NCBI RefSeq assembly: GCF_016920785.2
Contig: NW_024609857.1
Coordinates: forward strand, 129,387,094 to 129,451,093
DNA length: 64,000 bases
From: Ixodes scapularis
Lineage: Eukaryota; Arthropoda; Arachnida; Ixodida; Ixodidae
Direction of reading: 5' to 3'
The first letter of the stretch is position 1. Each line of letters begins with the position of its first letter. Both the position numbers and the translations under genes were made by a program. The notes beneath the pieces are model-generated. The model did not search any database. It was not told where the DNA came from and worked only from the letters and a program-made list of their open reading frames with translations. This document shows, piece after piece, positions 31,541-43,187 of this stretch.

Positions 31541-33057
31541 TTTTTTTTTTCTTTATTGTCTGGTTAGACATTGAAACGCTATAACATAAAAACAAACCAC
31601 ACATATATGAAAATGTTAAAAGCGCGTGAACCTCTGAGAGGCCCCACGGTTACATCTAAAAACATTTTACATTGACCAATTCATCTAGCAAGGATACCCA
31701 GTCGGGGGGCTCTTGCAAAGCGCGATACACTTCGCGTATATACGCGGCACTTTCAATTAAATGGTCTCCAGCGGGGCGTATCTTGACATCTGCGTTGTTC
31801 ACTTCTTTCCTCGTCCTCCAGAGGCTGTGGAGGCCGAGGAGCATGAACAAATCGTACGGAACCCCGCCTTCGTTCTCCAGCGGCAAAAAAACGTATGCCG
31901 TATGGATCGAGGGGGAGGTCTTTCTTCAACGTTCGCTGAAGTATGTCCCATAAAAAGACCGCGTCCCAACACTCTAGAAAAACATGTTCTATCGTTTTTT
32001 TGTTTCTTACACAACAGACAGTTAACCGACCATGGAACAAAAAGACCTCTCTCCTCGAGCCATGGCTTAACAGGAAGCACACCACAATGTAACTGAAAGA
32101 AAAAGGACTTGATGGACGGCTTAACCGGCATTTTCTTCACTCTCTTCAAGACATCCTGCCCTGGTCTGTCATAATACAGGGACCTATAGAGGGGTACAGA
32201 CAAAGGAACATCTACCAAGTCTTTATACAACCTTTTACAATTAACTGAACATAGGTACTCCATTGAAAAACGAACCTTTAGCATCCGAAAAGATAAAACT
32301 ATTTCTCGCATAAACCCACGAACACTGACACAATTTTGGTTGCTAGACGATATAATAAACTCGGGCAGATAATCCTGCAACAGGTTCTGCAGGACTGTAC
32401 GCAAAAATGCATTATTCTGATCTCGCAAGAACATAAACCGCGATACAATCTGACGAATGAAAGGATGGGACAATCCCAAACCTCCACTACTCACGGAGCG
32501 AAACAAATTAGTGCGGGAAGAGCGTTCCCAGCTCGACCTCCAGATAAAAACCGCGAAGACCCTGTGCAGCTTCTGTACATTTAGGCGCGACATAGATAAT
32601 ACCTGTAAAATGTACCATATTTTAGCGATTAAAAATAAATTACAGACTGTTGCTCGCGCAAACATTGAAAAAATCCCTCCCCTTCCAACCTTCCGCTTTT
32701 GCCCTTGCCAAGTCCGTTTCAACGTCCCACAGTTGCGTAGTATCTCGGTAGTGTTCGAGCGGCACACCGAGATACTTCGCCGGCAAGGTTGTCCACTGGA
32801 CGTTCAGAAAAGCACCAGGCGTGGCGGACCAGTTTCCGTGCCAAAACCCTGTACATTTACCCCAATTTATTACACTACCCGTTTGACTACAAAAGGAAGC
32901 CGCGACTTTGACCACTTCAAGCAAACTTTCCTGGTCAGTACAGAAGACAGCGACGTCGTCCGCATAGGAGAGGACTTTAACCTCGGTTGAATTTAACCTA
33001 AAGCCGCGGATGCATTCATTATGAATAAGCCCTAAACAAAAGGGTTCTAAATAAATC
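31541..33057 (-). mobile_element. 5'-truncated Tx1/L1-like LINE inserted in tRNA-Ala
   Basis: A 1,517-bp fragment with a 10-base A-tail (T-run 31541-31550 on +) and an 18-bp target duplication, both hallmarks of target-primed reverse transcription. The 5' truncation falls inside the reverse transcriptase: protein similarity starts with I-Y-L-E-P-F exactly at 33057. The gene remnant it carries ends at 31656, leaving a short 3' untranslated region. The target is the 5' part of a tRNA-Ala gene. Some Tx1-clade elements are known to be specific for tRNA or other small RNA genes, so site preference is possible, but one insertion cannot show it. Confidence 0.85.
31656..33057 (-). pseudogene. reverse transcriptase and C-terminal zinc-finger remnant (Tx1/L1-like)
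   Basis: The C-terminal half of a LINE ORF2. The catalytic box L-S-Y-A-D-D-V-A-V-F is near 32965, followed by I-N-W-G-K-C, the equivalent of the N-x2-K-S box of L1/Tx1-type enzymes, and P-A-K-Y-L-G-V-P-L. After a frameshift near 32665 the frame continues through G-G-L-G-L-S-H to L-P-V-K-P-W. A second frameshift near 32010 leads to the zinc motif C-x2-C (C-L-L-C/C-C-V-R region) with I-E-H-V-F-L-E-C, and a third near 31890 to the end V-N-V-K-C-F. The product would reverse-transcribe its own RNA at the nicked target; this copy is dead. Confidence 0.8.
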
Positions 33058-33077
33058 ACCATCTGAGCTACACCCCC
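33058..33077 (-). pseudogene. tRNA-Ala(AGC) pseudogene, 5' 20 nt
   Basis: Positions 1-20 of the tRNA-Ala interrupted by the LINE: five G, then TGTAGCTCAGATGG on the minus strand. Together with 31470-31540 it reconstitutes a complete tRNA gene if one copy of the 18-bp duplication is removed. The 5' flank beyond 33077 resembles that of the intact tRNA gene at 6871-6943. Confidence 0.9.
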
Positions 33078-33289
33078 TGACAAGACGTCAGCAAGCAAAG
33101 GCATAAAAACAATCCGACATAATCCGACGCACTTTTCGTTTCTTTTCTGCTCGTCCGGTGTATCGCAAGCTGGATCGCGGTTGCGAAATATCGCACGATT
33201 CTCTGAAAACGAGTTTAGACAACGCAGTACGTCTTTCTTCCCTGGGCATCTATAGGTTGTGTTCGTTAATGCTCATACTAATTTAAGTT
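33078..33289. other. 5' flank of the split tRNA-Ala gene
   Basis: Shares short blocks (GCAAGCTGGATCGC, CTGAAAAC) with the flank of the intact tRNA-Ala at 6944-7070, suggesting the two tRNA loci arose by duplication. No gene. Confidence 0.45.
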
Positions 33290-33680
33290 AAATGAATGAA
33301 TAAATAAATACAGAAATAAATAAAGAAAAACACAATAAGAAAAACCTTAATAAATAATCAAATAAAAATAAATGAATAAAAAATAAACCGAAAAATAATA
33401 TAAATGCGGCAATAAATGAATAAACAAACAAACAAACAAACAAACCAAGCAATAAGAAATTGGTGACTAAAAATATATTTAAAAATACGTAAATAAATAA
33501 ATAAGTAAACAGAAAGCAGGTTGTTGAACCGGAACCGAACCGAAAACCAAAACCGTAGGTTATTTTTAGCCCAACCGGAACTGAACCGAAATAAAAATCT
33601 TCGCCGCCGGTTTGGAACTGAACCGGAACTGTATCGGAAAAAATATAACTTTAACCGGTTCAAAACGGTTCACGGTAATT
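33290..33680. repeat. AT-rich simple repeats
   Basis: (AAAT)n, (CAAA)n and degenerate ACCGAACCGGAA tracts. An open minus frame here (33663-33358) consists of repeat-derived hydrophobic residues and is not a gene. Confidence 0.8.
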
Positions 33681-36359
33681 CCTCTTCCTTTTTATGTTAA
33701 TATCCCATTGCATGTTTACGTATACAAAATTGGCAGCTGTATCACAATGTGTGGATCGAATCGTCATATACAGAATTGCAATGTATCAGAAATTGTGAGT
33801 TTTCATGGCGCATTTGTATTGACACGATGACTAATCACGTGTTACGTGATCACGTGACGTCGCGGTGTCAATAATAAAAAAAAAAACAGCCACTACAAAA
33901 CTTGCTATTATGCTTTTTGCTGACTTTCGAAAAATCTGAACAATGTTTACAGAAATCAAAAACTAATACCCGAAAATAATATATCTTGTCTACGCCAACA
34001 TTATCTTTCAACCAGTAAAACATATATACTGAAATGACCTTTTTTTGTCTTATGAAGGTGGATATTTCTCTGCAGTTCTAAATTTGTTTCAGAAACACTA
34101 AACGTGAAATTCGGAAAAAAGGCCACAATATGCAAGCGAGTATATATTTACGTTTGCATGGCAGAAGTTCCGATACCTTGTGTTGCAAACTGACACCAGT
34201 GCATTTGTTCTACAAAACAATGTTTGCCTATATTTGCCATTTTTATTAATTTTTCCGCAAGCATTACAACAAATATTGAGAATAAATCTTAATTACGTTT
34301 GGCGTACATTTTGAGGCTATACTCATTAATAACTGTAACAAGTTTCAGACGTAAAAACCGAGCAGTTGTCGTGAAAATCGATCGTGAATGTACTCCCATG
34401 AAGCCTATATTGCAAGAACTATAGTTCTCAGTATAAGATGAGAAAAAAGAAAAGAACCACGATATTGGAAGCAAGCACTATTTATCTAGACCTCTTCATA
34501 ATTTGAAACAAATCAGTCCAAACATTAAACACTGCCCATTCGTACTACCAAACCATGTACCGCCAAAAGCGTCACTTTATACATGTTCCCAGCCAGCAGA
34601 ATTTCTAGTATAGTCACATTATTTTTTTGTATCAAGATGAGGACCATTTTGTGTTCTACATATTCGCTTAAAAGCATATTTTAGGAAGAAGCGACGCGTG
34701 ATAATTGCGATTCAAGCACCTGCTCATATCGTCATTTTTTTATGGCCGCCGTGGGGCCTCATTTTTAAGAACATTCAAAGCGTTTCAGCTGATGCAAGTC
34801 GTTAAACACTTCAGTGTTTAATCTCCACGTGGCGGCATGGATTTTTTTTTAAACATTAGTCGATTGTACGGCATTTTTTTCCATTTCTTTGCGGGGCGTG
34901 TATATATCAATGTGCTTTCATGGTAGATTTTTTTAATGAATACATCTGCCACTCCTGTAATAGCCCTGTGATAAGGCTAGCAATATCAACAAATAAATAA
35001 GTAATAAATAAATAAATAAAAGCGCCTAGTATGCGATTCACCTGAAGAATAAATTTATGTTACCGCTGATTAATGCACAATGTAATCAAATCTCGAAGGC
35101 ATCAATTTCAGCCCAAATCATCAAGATGAATCAGCTACAATGTTTGTTCGAGAGCACTGCTTATTTTCTTCAAGACGCTAGCTTCTTTGATAGAGCCTGT
35201 TTTCTCTGGGTTCCAGTGCAGAGAACCATTGTGCTCCAACATTGCTCTTTGGTGTACCTAAGACGGCCTTCCGTGGCCGGGGGGGGAGGGGGGGGGGGGA
35301 GGGGGTAGGAGGGGGATTTTAATTCAGCTGTTTCTTTTGTTAATCAAGCCGTTTTTTTATTTTCTACTTGTATTCACCTGACGTTTGAAGAATATTTCAT
35401 AAACTTTCTCATTAGCAATAAAACAAATCTGACACCAAAATTGCAAGTTTGTTGTTTCAGAAGTTTGATTGAGCTCTAAAATTAAGCTTACTCAGAACAT
35501 TAAGTGCTGTTTCGTTGTTGTGCGCAGTAATAGCAAACTAATTACAATGTGATTACATAATTTTTTTGGAGAAAATTTGTAAAGTAATAAATTCACGCTG
35601 TCTCAAGTTTTAGCCAAGTATAATTAGCGATTTACTTTAGATATGAAACATTGATGTAATTTAGGCGTGTCTGCTTCCCAATCATTGCCGAAGCGTGTTT
35701 GTGTTTTGGCTGCAGGCTCTGAAAACGCACACATTAAAATTTTTGTGCCCACCAACGTTTTATAAAAGTTGCGGTAAAATTCGAAGTCATTAAGTTTTTT
35801 TTTTGTTTGTGCTTACAGACGACAGGGACGTGGGCAAAATGCCAACAGACGTTGGCTTGTAAAGCCCTCCCCCCTTTTTTTTTCACGGGAGAGGGAGCGC
35901 CAGCAGTGTGAGAGCCCACGGTTATACCCTGTTTCTTTGTAACTTAGCAAAGAGTGGACGATAATCCCCACATTGCGTGCCGACGGCTTCAGTACGCGCT
36001 ACGTACACGAGCGGAAAGCACACAGGTTGGAGCATGACCCAGCGGAAAGCCTAATAGTTCTTCGCAGTAAAAGGGCACTCCGGTGATACACGTTCCGATT
36101 GGCCCGGCAGTGCCATAGCCTCCGACATACTGGCATGTTATGCGATCAAGGCTTCCTGGCCTACCCAGTATTTCTTGCTTCAGATGCAATAGCTAAGCGG
36201 CGCCACCAGAGTAATAGCTCACGTTTGAACAATGCAGCCGTCAGTCCCAGGCGTACCCAATGTTTCTTGCTTCAGTCGCTAGATAGCGCCAAACCAAACA
36301 GCATCGCAGGTTGCCTATACTCGAACTCATATTACTGTTACAAATTACAATGTAAGTAC
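33681..36359. other. unassigned AT-rich DNA
   Basis: About 2.7 kb with no gene or RNA supported. ATCACGTG palindromes occur at 33834-33860 (ATCACGTGTTACGTGATCAC). (AAAT)n lies at 34990-35021, and a G-rich tract at 35278-35319 could be a former MITE interior, but I found no paired ends. Confidence 0.35.
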
Positions 36360-36560
36360 AGTTAGGCGAGTGGGCTAGCGCACACCAGCTGGGAACACGT
36401 GGAGCGAAACCTGGCGGTGCAGAACCCAGGGATCTTGGGTTCAGTTGCCGTCCTGCCCGTTTCGATCTGGATGAGCATTGTACCGGCGTGCGGTCGTGTA
36501 TCACTACTGCGTGGTGCACGTTAAAGACCCCAGGATAGCGGTTGTACTGCACTGGCTAAA
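36360..36560 (+). mobile_element. SINE-like sequence
   Basis: The segment CACGTTAAAGACCCCAGGAT (36518-36537) belongs to a motif (GCACGTTAAAGAaCCCCAGG) that I associate with SINE and LINE tails in ticks and other invertebrates. Upstream, GGCGAGTGGGCTAGCGCA (about 36365) and CTTGGGTTCAGTTGCCGTCC (about 36434) are placed like the A and B boxes of a tRNA-derived head, though the A box is poor. I read this as a decayed tRNA-derived SINE. Edges are guesses. Confidence 0.4.
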
Positions 36561-39503
36561 TTTCTCTTCTACAGTTGGGAGGCAAGCCGCCTGTTGAGGC
36601 CGACTAAGTTCCAGGCTGTATAAGCACACACCCCAATTTTTTGTTTCGGGATATAGAAAGATACTACACTGTATAGAAGCGCCTAAAAAAGCGCCAAAAA
36701 CAGAAGGACGAGAAAATAAAGACCGCACTCGCAACGGGTCTTTATTTGTGAAAACTAAACATATGTATAACTTTGAACTAACACATAATCTCTCCTGAGT
36801 TCTGTGTAACCCCTGAAACAAGAATAAATACTTATTCAGCGATAAAGAAAGCGATGCATTTTTCGCCCTTTACCCAAATCTCGTAGGTCTCATGCAGCTC
36901 TCTAGAAACCCAATCCGGGTTTTGAACCAGAAACCTGGTGTCACCAAATGACGGGGCACATGGGCAACGACTGCAGTGAGTGGATAGATGTCCCGATAGA
37001 GTACACTCTTAGAAAAAAGGGTATGGATAGTCCTCCCTTAAGGGAGGAACGGTCTTGTAACCTATGTTCCTTTAGAAAGGGAGAAACGTTCGTCCCTGAA
37101 GCAGGGGAGCAAAGTTCCTCCGTCGCTTGCATCTCAATATGGCGGCCCCGAATCGAGCCAATCGAGCCCAATGAAGCTTGCCGAGGACGCTACGTCTCTC
37201 GTACGGGACGAGAGAAGCAACAAATAAAAGCGTTACACGAGCTTTCCGCAAACAGTGTTTATTTCCGAAGCCAGATTCCCCACACAGGTACAGAAATTTG
37301 CGTTTCGAAAGCAGTTACTCAGTCTTCTCGTCGACAGCACTGCGATGTTAAACGGAGACAACCGATACCCAGTTACTTCACGCACTTTGCGTCTTACCTT
37401 TGGTGTTCCTCGAGTCACAATTCCTTCGTCAACCGTACATCACGGAGAAGGGCAAACTCAATCCGCGAAACCAAAAGCCGCTTTCGGAAGTACTTACAAA
37501 CAGTACAAACTCGAAGCCGCTGTTTATCGCGCAGCGTGAAAGAAGGTTAAATCGCTAGCCACCAGATGGCGGGGTCAAGCAGAGTAATTGCAAGTAGCTA
37601 GGCTAGGTGGCGCTAGGTACCGCCCAATTCATGTTCTACAAAAAATAATTTGCTCTTCTCCGGCCAATACTGCGCTTGGGGATCCTCTACTATACACACA
37701 TAACGCTTATTACAAGCATCAGGTGAACATACATTAAGCATTATCAATACAACGGAACACTGCACTAACCCGAACACTACACCCGTGCTCTGCGTTTCCG
37801 TCTTTTATACTGGTCGTTTTGAACGCACGGAACTTTTCGGTGACTCCTTCAGCAATAAAAACTATTCCCAGCATGTTGATCTTTTCCCAGCAAAGTCATA
37901 CCTCCGAGAGTATTTTGAATGGCTCAGGGGATGAATCTCTTATTAAAAGTAAACGCTCGATCATGCCGTAATTATTTGAAAGCCAATAAATCAAGCCGCT
38001 CCAATGCGGTTCGAAGCCATGAGTTTGTTTCCCCACACAGCACGTCGTAGCCTGTATTTATATCGGTTTTTCTATCTGTGCTGCTCGCGCAAAGCTGCAA
38101 TTGCCGTCTTGAATTAATCTGTAGAGCGGATATCCACTCAGCTGGAAGTGATGCTTCAAGGGCTGAGAAATCGCTTTTCGATCAACTTGAATGCAGTCAA
38201 AGCCGCGACTTCCGACAGGTGTTCTGTGTACGGAGCTACGCCGTGGCGAGCCCGAAAACTTCTAGCGCTCATCCCAGCGCGCCACTTGGAGGGCAGTTTC
38301 TCCAGGAACCGTAGTATATTTAAACAGCAAAATAAAGGGTGGCTTTTTTTTTTTCGATTTTACCTATTGTTTTTAATGCCGAAATTTCATACTGTAAAAT
38401 ATACGTACTTTCCTTCACGATTTCGTACTGTTCAGTCCTTGCCCCAGAGCGCAATCGCTCTCGGGGACGAGACAATTCCGACAGTCACATTGGCCACTGT
38501 ACGATAGCGATAGGAGCTTCTACTGTTCAGACCAGCGTTCCAACATGACTATCCGCACGTTGATCGATTGCACGTAATTCCTCAAGTGGTATTAAACTCT
38601 TTAATCTAAATCGGAATGTCAACCTGCGACACCCCGCCCCTTCCGATCACGGCCCGACCAGCGGCATCAATGCCCGACAGTTTACGATCTCATCTTCTTG
38701 TTACACCACTGATACGCGAACACACGGTCACATCGGCGATAATTCCAGTGTTTTGTTCACAACCCAGAACACTGCCCTCCCGATGTTGCAGCTATGTTGC
38801 TGACACGCACAAATACAGAACCAGGTCGAACGCCGGTTGCACTCGGCATCGGAAAACAGAACCGAACTCAGCACCAAAGGCACCCAGGCAGCCGGCAGCA
38901 AAACCTGCTTGTCTTTGACGCAGTTCTTGCGGTTTCCATAACGTCGAAAACGTCGACACAGTTCCCCGTGGTTTCGCTACTGTAGTGACTGCAGTGCTGC
39001 AGTGGCTGCAGTTCCGTGCCGCGCGAGTCCCGCAATCCGGAGACGGCCATCCCCTAGTGTACGTGGCGCTGCTGGCACTGCTCCGGAACTTCGCTGCTTC
39101 TAGCGGGTTCGTTTGTTCGTTTGATAAAATTAGTGATAAAAACGTCAATGCAACCAAAATGCTCTGCACGTTTAGACTAGACGACGGAATTACAGGCGGC
39201 CTTTGCTGCCGCTGAAGCTCAATCAACTCAACAGCTATTTATTAAACAACGTGTGCGACCTGCTAGAAAAACGAAACCGAAAGAAGGTGAGTCGGGAGGG
39301 CGAAAGCTTTCTCCCGTCTGCCTGGAGAAGGAGAAAAACGTTTCGTTCCTCCCCTTTTCTCGTGTCCGCTTGGGGGCGCGTCAGTAGAAGGGAGGAAGAC
39401 GCGCCGTTGCTACTTTTATTTTATTTTGAATCCCCGCATCAAGGTCGTGTGCCGATTCCCAAACTTAGCGGGCTTCTTTTTTTTCAGCAGACACATCATT
39501 TAG
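36561..39503. other. unassigned DNA
   Basis: No recognisable gene. CTCCCTTAAGGGAGG (37034-37048) is a perfect palindrome inside a run of similar A/G-rich blocks (AAAAAAGGGTATGG, AGAAAGGGAGAAACG). Open frames at 36948-37550 and 38616-38918 lack domains. Confidence 0.3.
39253..39300 (+). other. possible exon end with strong splice donor
   Basis: CGAAAGAAG|GTGAGT at about 39278-39292 is a perfect donor consensus. Both frames crossing it upstream are open for 20 or more codons, one reading A-A-F-A-A-A-E-A-Q-S-T-Q-Q-L-F, the other L-N-Q-L-N-S-Y-L-L. No acceptor or family could be assigned, so this is only a pointer to a possible host exon. Confidence 0.2.
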
Positions 39504-39612
39504 CGCCGAATTCAGAAACTACACTCAAACTGAAGGGCCTCTCCACTTCCTCGAGGAAGCGGACGGGCCCTTCAGTTTGAGTGTAGCTTGAGTGAGGTTT
39601 CTGAATTCGGCG
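39504..39612. repeat. fold-back palindrome, ~109 bp
   Basis: CGCCGAATTCAGAAAC and ACACTCAAACTGAAGGGCC on the left are mirrored by GGCCCTTCAGTTTGAGTGT and GTTTCTGAATTCGGCGG on the right, around a GC-rich loop containing CCTCGAGG. A 10-12 bp asymmetry (AGCTTGAGTGAG) interrupts the right arm. Likely a fold-back MITE or structured transcript. Confidence 0.7.
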
Positions 39613-40350
39613 GTTAGTGAAGACATCGAACATGACCCACTGCCACGTGCTGACGAACTTCGCAAGAAGAGTGCTTCTGTCTTACACCACGATGCGCGCG
39701 AGTGCGCACCGAGTTGCTCGCTAAAACGAGCCTTGGAGTCTTCACAAGCAAATAAACAAAAGGCTATACCGAAGCTACACGGGCTACAGATAAATGCAAC
39801 GGCTAAACACGCCAATCACAAGCCCAAGTAGCGGTGGTAACGGCTCAAAGAAGCGCACTTTCCTCGCTCGACCGCGCAACGGGGAAGCCCGCCCAGACTC
39901 GGGGAAAGAAGAAGAAAAAAAAGAAAAGAAAAGACAACGATCGTGACGGTCAGGGCTTAGGGTTGCTTTAGCGATTGGCGACCCGCTGGCCGCCCGCTAA
40001 GGACCGGCGCATCGGGTCGCATTTTCATTATCGGCGTTAGTTGGGAATGTGGCGTCCCCTTGACGTAATATTTTGGCTGGGGTTGTATTTTGTGTCACTA
40101 AAGCGATACCAGCGATTTCTTTCCTTTTTAATTTTGGCCGGGGTTGCCCTTTAAGCCCAGACACAGCCGACGCTACGAGCTTGTGGTACAAATCAGACAA
40201 CGTGATAAGAGCATCATCATTATGTTCTTCATGTTTCTGTATCTGTACTGTCCTCGTTGAACCAATTTTACACAGAAAAGGCCCAGTTACTTGTGCTTTT
40301 GAAGCTGCTCGATAGGTCCCATTAGGCCGTAGCATCGGCTGCGTCCAAAC
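39613..40350. other. unassigned DNA
   Basis: Frames on both strands with no recognised domain; purine-rich tract at 39900-39940. No gene supported. Confidence 0.3.
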
Positions 40351-40354
40351 TTAA

Positions 40355-41037
40355 AGGGCCCATGAAACAAATTTTGGGCTGGAGTAAATCAAATTTTATT
40401 GGGATCTTACTAATAGCACATCGTTCATTGGCCAAAAGAAAAAAAGGTAGAAAGTCAAAAGCCTAACTTTCGGTACTAAAATTTTGAAAACACAGCGGAC
40501 TATTTCGTACCTCATTCCCTTCGTAAGCTCTCTGCCTTGTCACTGTGATACATCCGCGGACCCCGCAGCGCGTCACCGGGAACCCGCAGCGCGTCATCGG
40601 GCCCAAACGCACGGCACACGGCACCGGACCTCACTTAATCCCTTCACCTCTAAGCTGACGTTGTGGTGGATGTTACGCGCTTGCCGGACCAATCAGCCAC
40701 CTCCCTCTCACCACCTGACCTCATTCTCTGCGCGTGGGTATGCGCCAGAGAGCGTGATCACGTGGCAAAAGTGTGGCTGGCCCAATGAGCACGTAGCTTC
40801 CACCGCACTGTCAGCCTCGGGGTGAACAGGGTGGAGAAAGCAACTTTTGTCTGAATTTTGGGCGACGGGCTAATCTTCTAGGGGGACAATGGCTCTGTCC
40901 GGATACACAAGCAAGATTCTGAGCAAGAGGAGACTCCCCCCTCTCCGTCTTCTTGAACTGTTTGGTACAATGCGCGATTTATGAGTTGAGGAGGAAAGCT
41001 AAACAGGAAAAAGTTAAAAATGCGTTTCATGACTCCT
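40355..41037. mobile_element. 683-bp TTAA-flanked element (TT-C)
   Basis: TTAA lies on both sides (40351-40354 and 41038-41041). The ends AGGGCCCATGAAACAAATTT and, inverted, AGGAGTCATGAAACGCATTT are inverted repeats, about 16 of 21 bases matching. The TTAA duplication is typical of piggyBac-type transposition. The interior 40770-40990 (GTGTGGCTGGCCCAATGAGC, GGGGGACAATGGCTC, GGTACAATGCGCGATTT) matches 50485-50660 in another TTAA element. No transposase frame, so non-autonomous. Confidence 0.7.
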
Positions 41038-41041
41038 TTAA

Positions 41042-42548
41042 AGGGACACTCAAGCGGTTTTTGGAGAAGCTACTTTTTGGTGCGATGGTGTTAAAGGCGG
41101 GCACTCAAAATTTTCTTCAGCGTGGCAGAAGATTCCCCCTCTTTTCTTTTTTTCCTCCTCCCCTTTCCTCCTCCCCTTTCCTCCTCCAATTTCCTCCTCG
41201 CTTTTTACGGCCTCCTCGCACGAGTGCTAATGGGCTTACCGGCCCCCCGACAAAATCTCTGTCACCCTTCAAGGTTCTCTGCTTCAAACCCAAACATCGG
41301 GGATTAGTTCGGCAGGCTCGATATGAGCTCGGAAGGGTTCGGGCTGGCTCGCTTTTCTCCTTTTTTTTTTTTTTTTTACTTTTTTTTTTGCAGCTTTAAA
41401 ACATGCTCAGACACTTCCGCATGCGGCCACATACGCTACAATACCGCGTATTTGTCTCGAGTGAACGGAACATGAACATCACAGCAGAAGGAAAAAAAAT
41501 TGGGTGTTTTTATACCCAGGGAGTTGAAAATTGGTCGTTCTAACAACGGCACGCTGAAGAGTGATTGTATCAGTATTTTGTGTTTTTTTTTTGTTCAAAA
41601 TAATAATCACGAGTAAATACAAGTAAAAAATATTGCAGTAAGAGGGCGAAACACGTAAAATTAGTTGCATTTTGACAATATATAGTCATGTATCGAAATG
41701 AAAACAGTCTGACATTTCCTGGCGCATATATAGGTTGGTACTACAGGTGTTTTCTAGAGTGACGGCCGCCTCGTTGAAGTAAATAAGAAGAGTAAAAAAC
41801 AAACTTCCATAAAAAGTGAAACGGTTTATGGTATATTTCATGTATCTTCAGATTTTGAAAAAAAAAAAAAAATTTTCGCGGCCAAGCGTGCATTTAGTTT
41901 CTGTCAACAAATGCAACTGAAAAGTCGACAGCAGACAAATACCTTGCGTATCAGCAAAGAGAGCGGGAAAGACGGAGATTGAACCGCAAAATCACAATTT
42001 TCTTCGCGTAAAATAGTGCAACTAGCAATAGTAGCATATTATGCCATTTATTAAAAGACAGCAGGTATTACGAAGTTTTCATTCTGTTGTGTTCCCATTC
42101 GTTCGAAGATTGGGAAATGGAATGCCCAGACAGCCTCTGCAGCCCTTGCATAATTGTTCGGTGCTCTGTCAGGGTGGGCAAAGGCCAGCGACCATCTCCA
42201 AAAAACTCAGGAGTTCGGAAGGTGTACTACCGCAAGTTTTGGGGCTGCTTGGCTAATTTAGGCGCTTGGCGTTGCCCGGCCTACTTAGAAAAGAAGCTGA
42301 ACAGCGGCCAGCTCAACGTCATCACCAAACAGGAAATCATGCCGAAATTTGTCCTTGAACATGTGCGAGATCTGTACCTGAACCCAGCCGGGATTCGCCA
42401 CAAATCCTAATTAATCTATGAAAAAAAACTATAAAAAGAGGGAGACTTAAACGATTTAGCAATTTCTGAATATAGACATGCGGGCAAACTGCCCACAAGT
42501 ACAGAAAGAAAGAAATGCAGTAGAAAGGAGAGCTGTATTGTGTTCTTT
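41042..42548. other. unassigned DNA, including a possible coding frame
   Basis: Starts with AGGGACACTCAAGCGG after a TTAA, so a further TTAA element may begin here, but I found no matching right end. A pyrimidine-rich tract (TTTCCTCCTCCCC repeats) lies at 41140-41210. The + frame 42087-42410 ends in a protein-like stretch (Y-R-K-F-W-G-C-L-A-N-L-G-A-W-R-C-P, then E-I-M-P-x-F-V-L-E-H-V-R-D-L-Y) that could be a terminal exon or retrocopy. I do not recognise the family. Confidence 0.3.
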
Positions 42549-43187
42549 AGTAAGTAAGTAAGTAAGTAAGTAATATTTATTTTCAGCAATATTGTGCTGA
42601 GGGCACCAGACAAAAAGCTTCCATGAGGTAGCTTGACTGGGCCTGGTGCCCCTGCACTTACAGGGCATTATAAAAAAAAAACAAGTACTACAGAATACAC
42701 TTTGACTAAACAAAACAAACACGTACATCTTTTTTTGTTAAACAGTGAATATCATTGTGGTCTATAAGGAACTTGTTAAGTAATGAAGGCAGGTTATGCG
42801 CAATAGATTGGAGTGCATAATTTGTACGAAAATGAGGCACGTTCCAGAACTCTCTGCGTCTGACAAGGATGAAGGATTCACGTTTTGTCAGATGGGATAC
42901 ATTAGACAAAAAAGAAGCAAACTCAGCGGTCGAAAATAAATAAGAACATAGCAAACGGTACTCGTATACACTGGCAATCCTCATGATGTTGAATTTAAGA
43001 AATAATGGCTCAGTATGAGTGTCGTAAGGCACGTTTGCAATAAAACGCAGCATTTTCTTTTGTAGGATCGTGAGTTTGTTAATATTAGATTTGGTTGTTG
43101 TGCCCCAAACCAAATGACAATAGTTAATTTGTGAGCTAAACAGAGCATGATAAATTTGCATTTTAATATTTACAGGCAACAAGGAGC
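42549..43187 (-). mobile_element. 5'-truncated CR1/L2-like LINE fragment
   Basis: A minus-strand frame (43182-42706, 158 codons) encodes the C-terminal domain that follows the palm of CR1/L2-type reverse transcriptases: L-P-V-N-I-K-x-Q-I-Y-H-A-L-F, then Q-I-N-Y-C-H-L-V-W-G-T-T, then L-Q-K-K-M-L-R-F-I. After the stop, a short 3' untranslated region ends in a tandem TTAC/TAAG repeat (42547-42576), the microsatellite-type tail typical of such elements. The 5' truncation lies near 43187. The catalytic domain itself is absent. Confidence 0.65.

Noticed and set aside
33358..33663. 101-codon - frame rich in Phe/Ile/Tyr
   Set aside because: Translation of (AAAT)n and (CAAA)n simple repeats.
41042..41400. 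A fourth TTAA element starting at 41042
   Set aside because: The left tip fits but no inverse tip with TTAA was found downstream.
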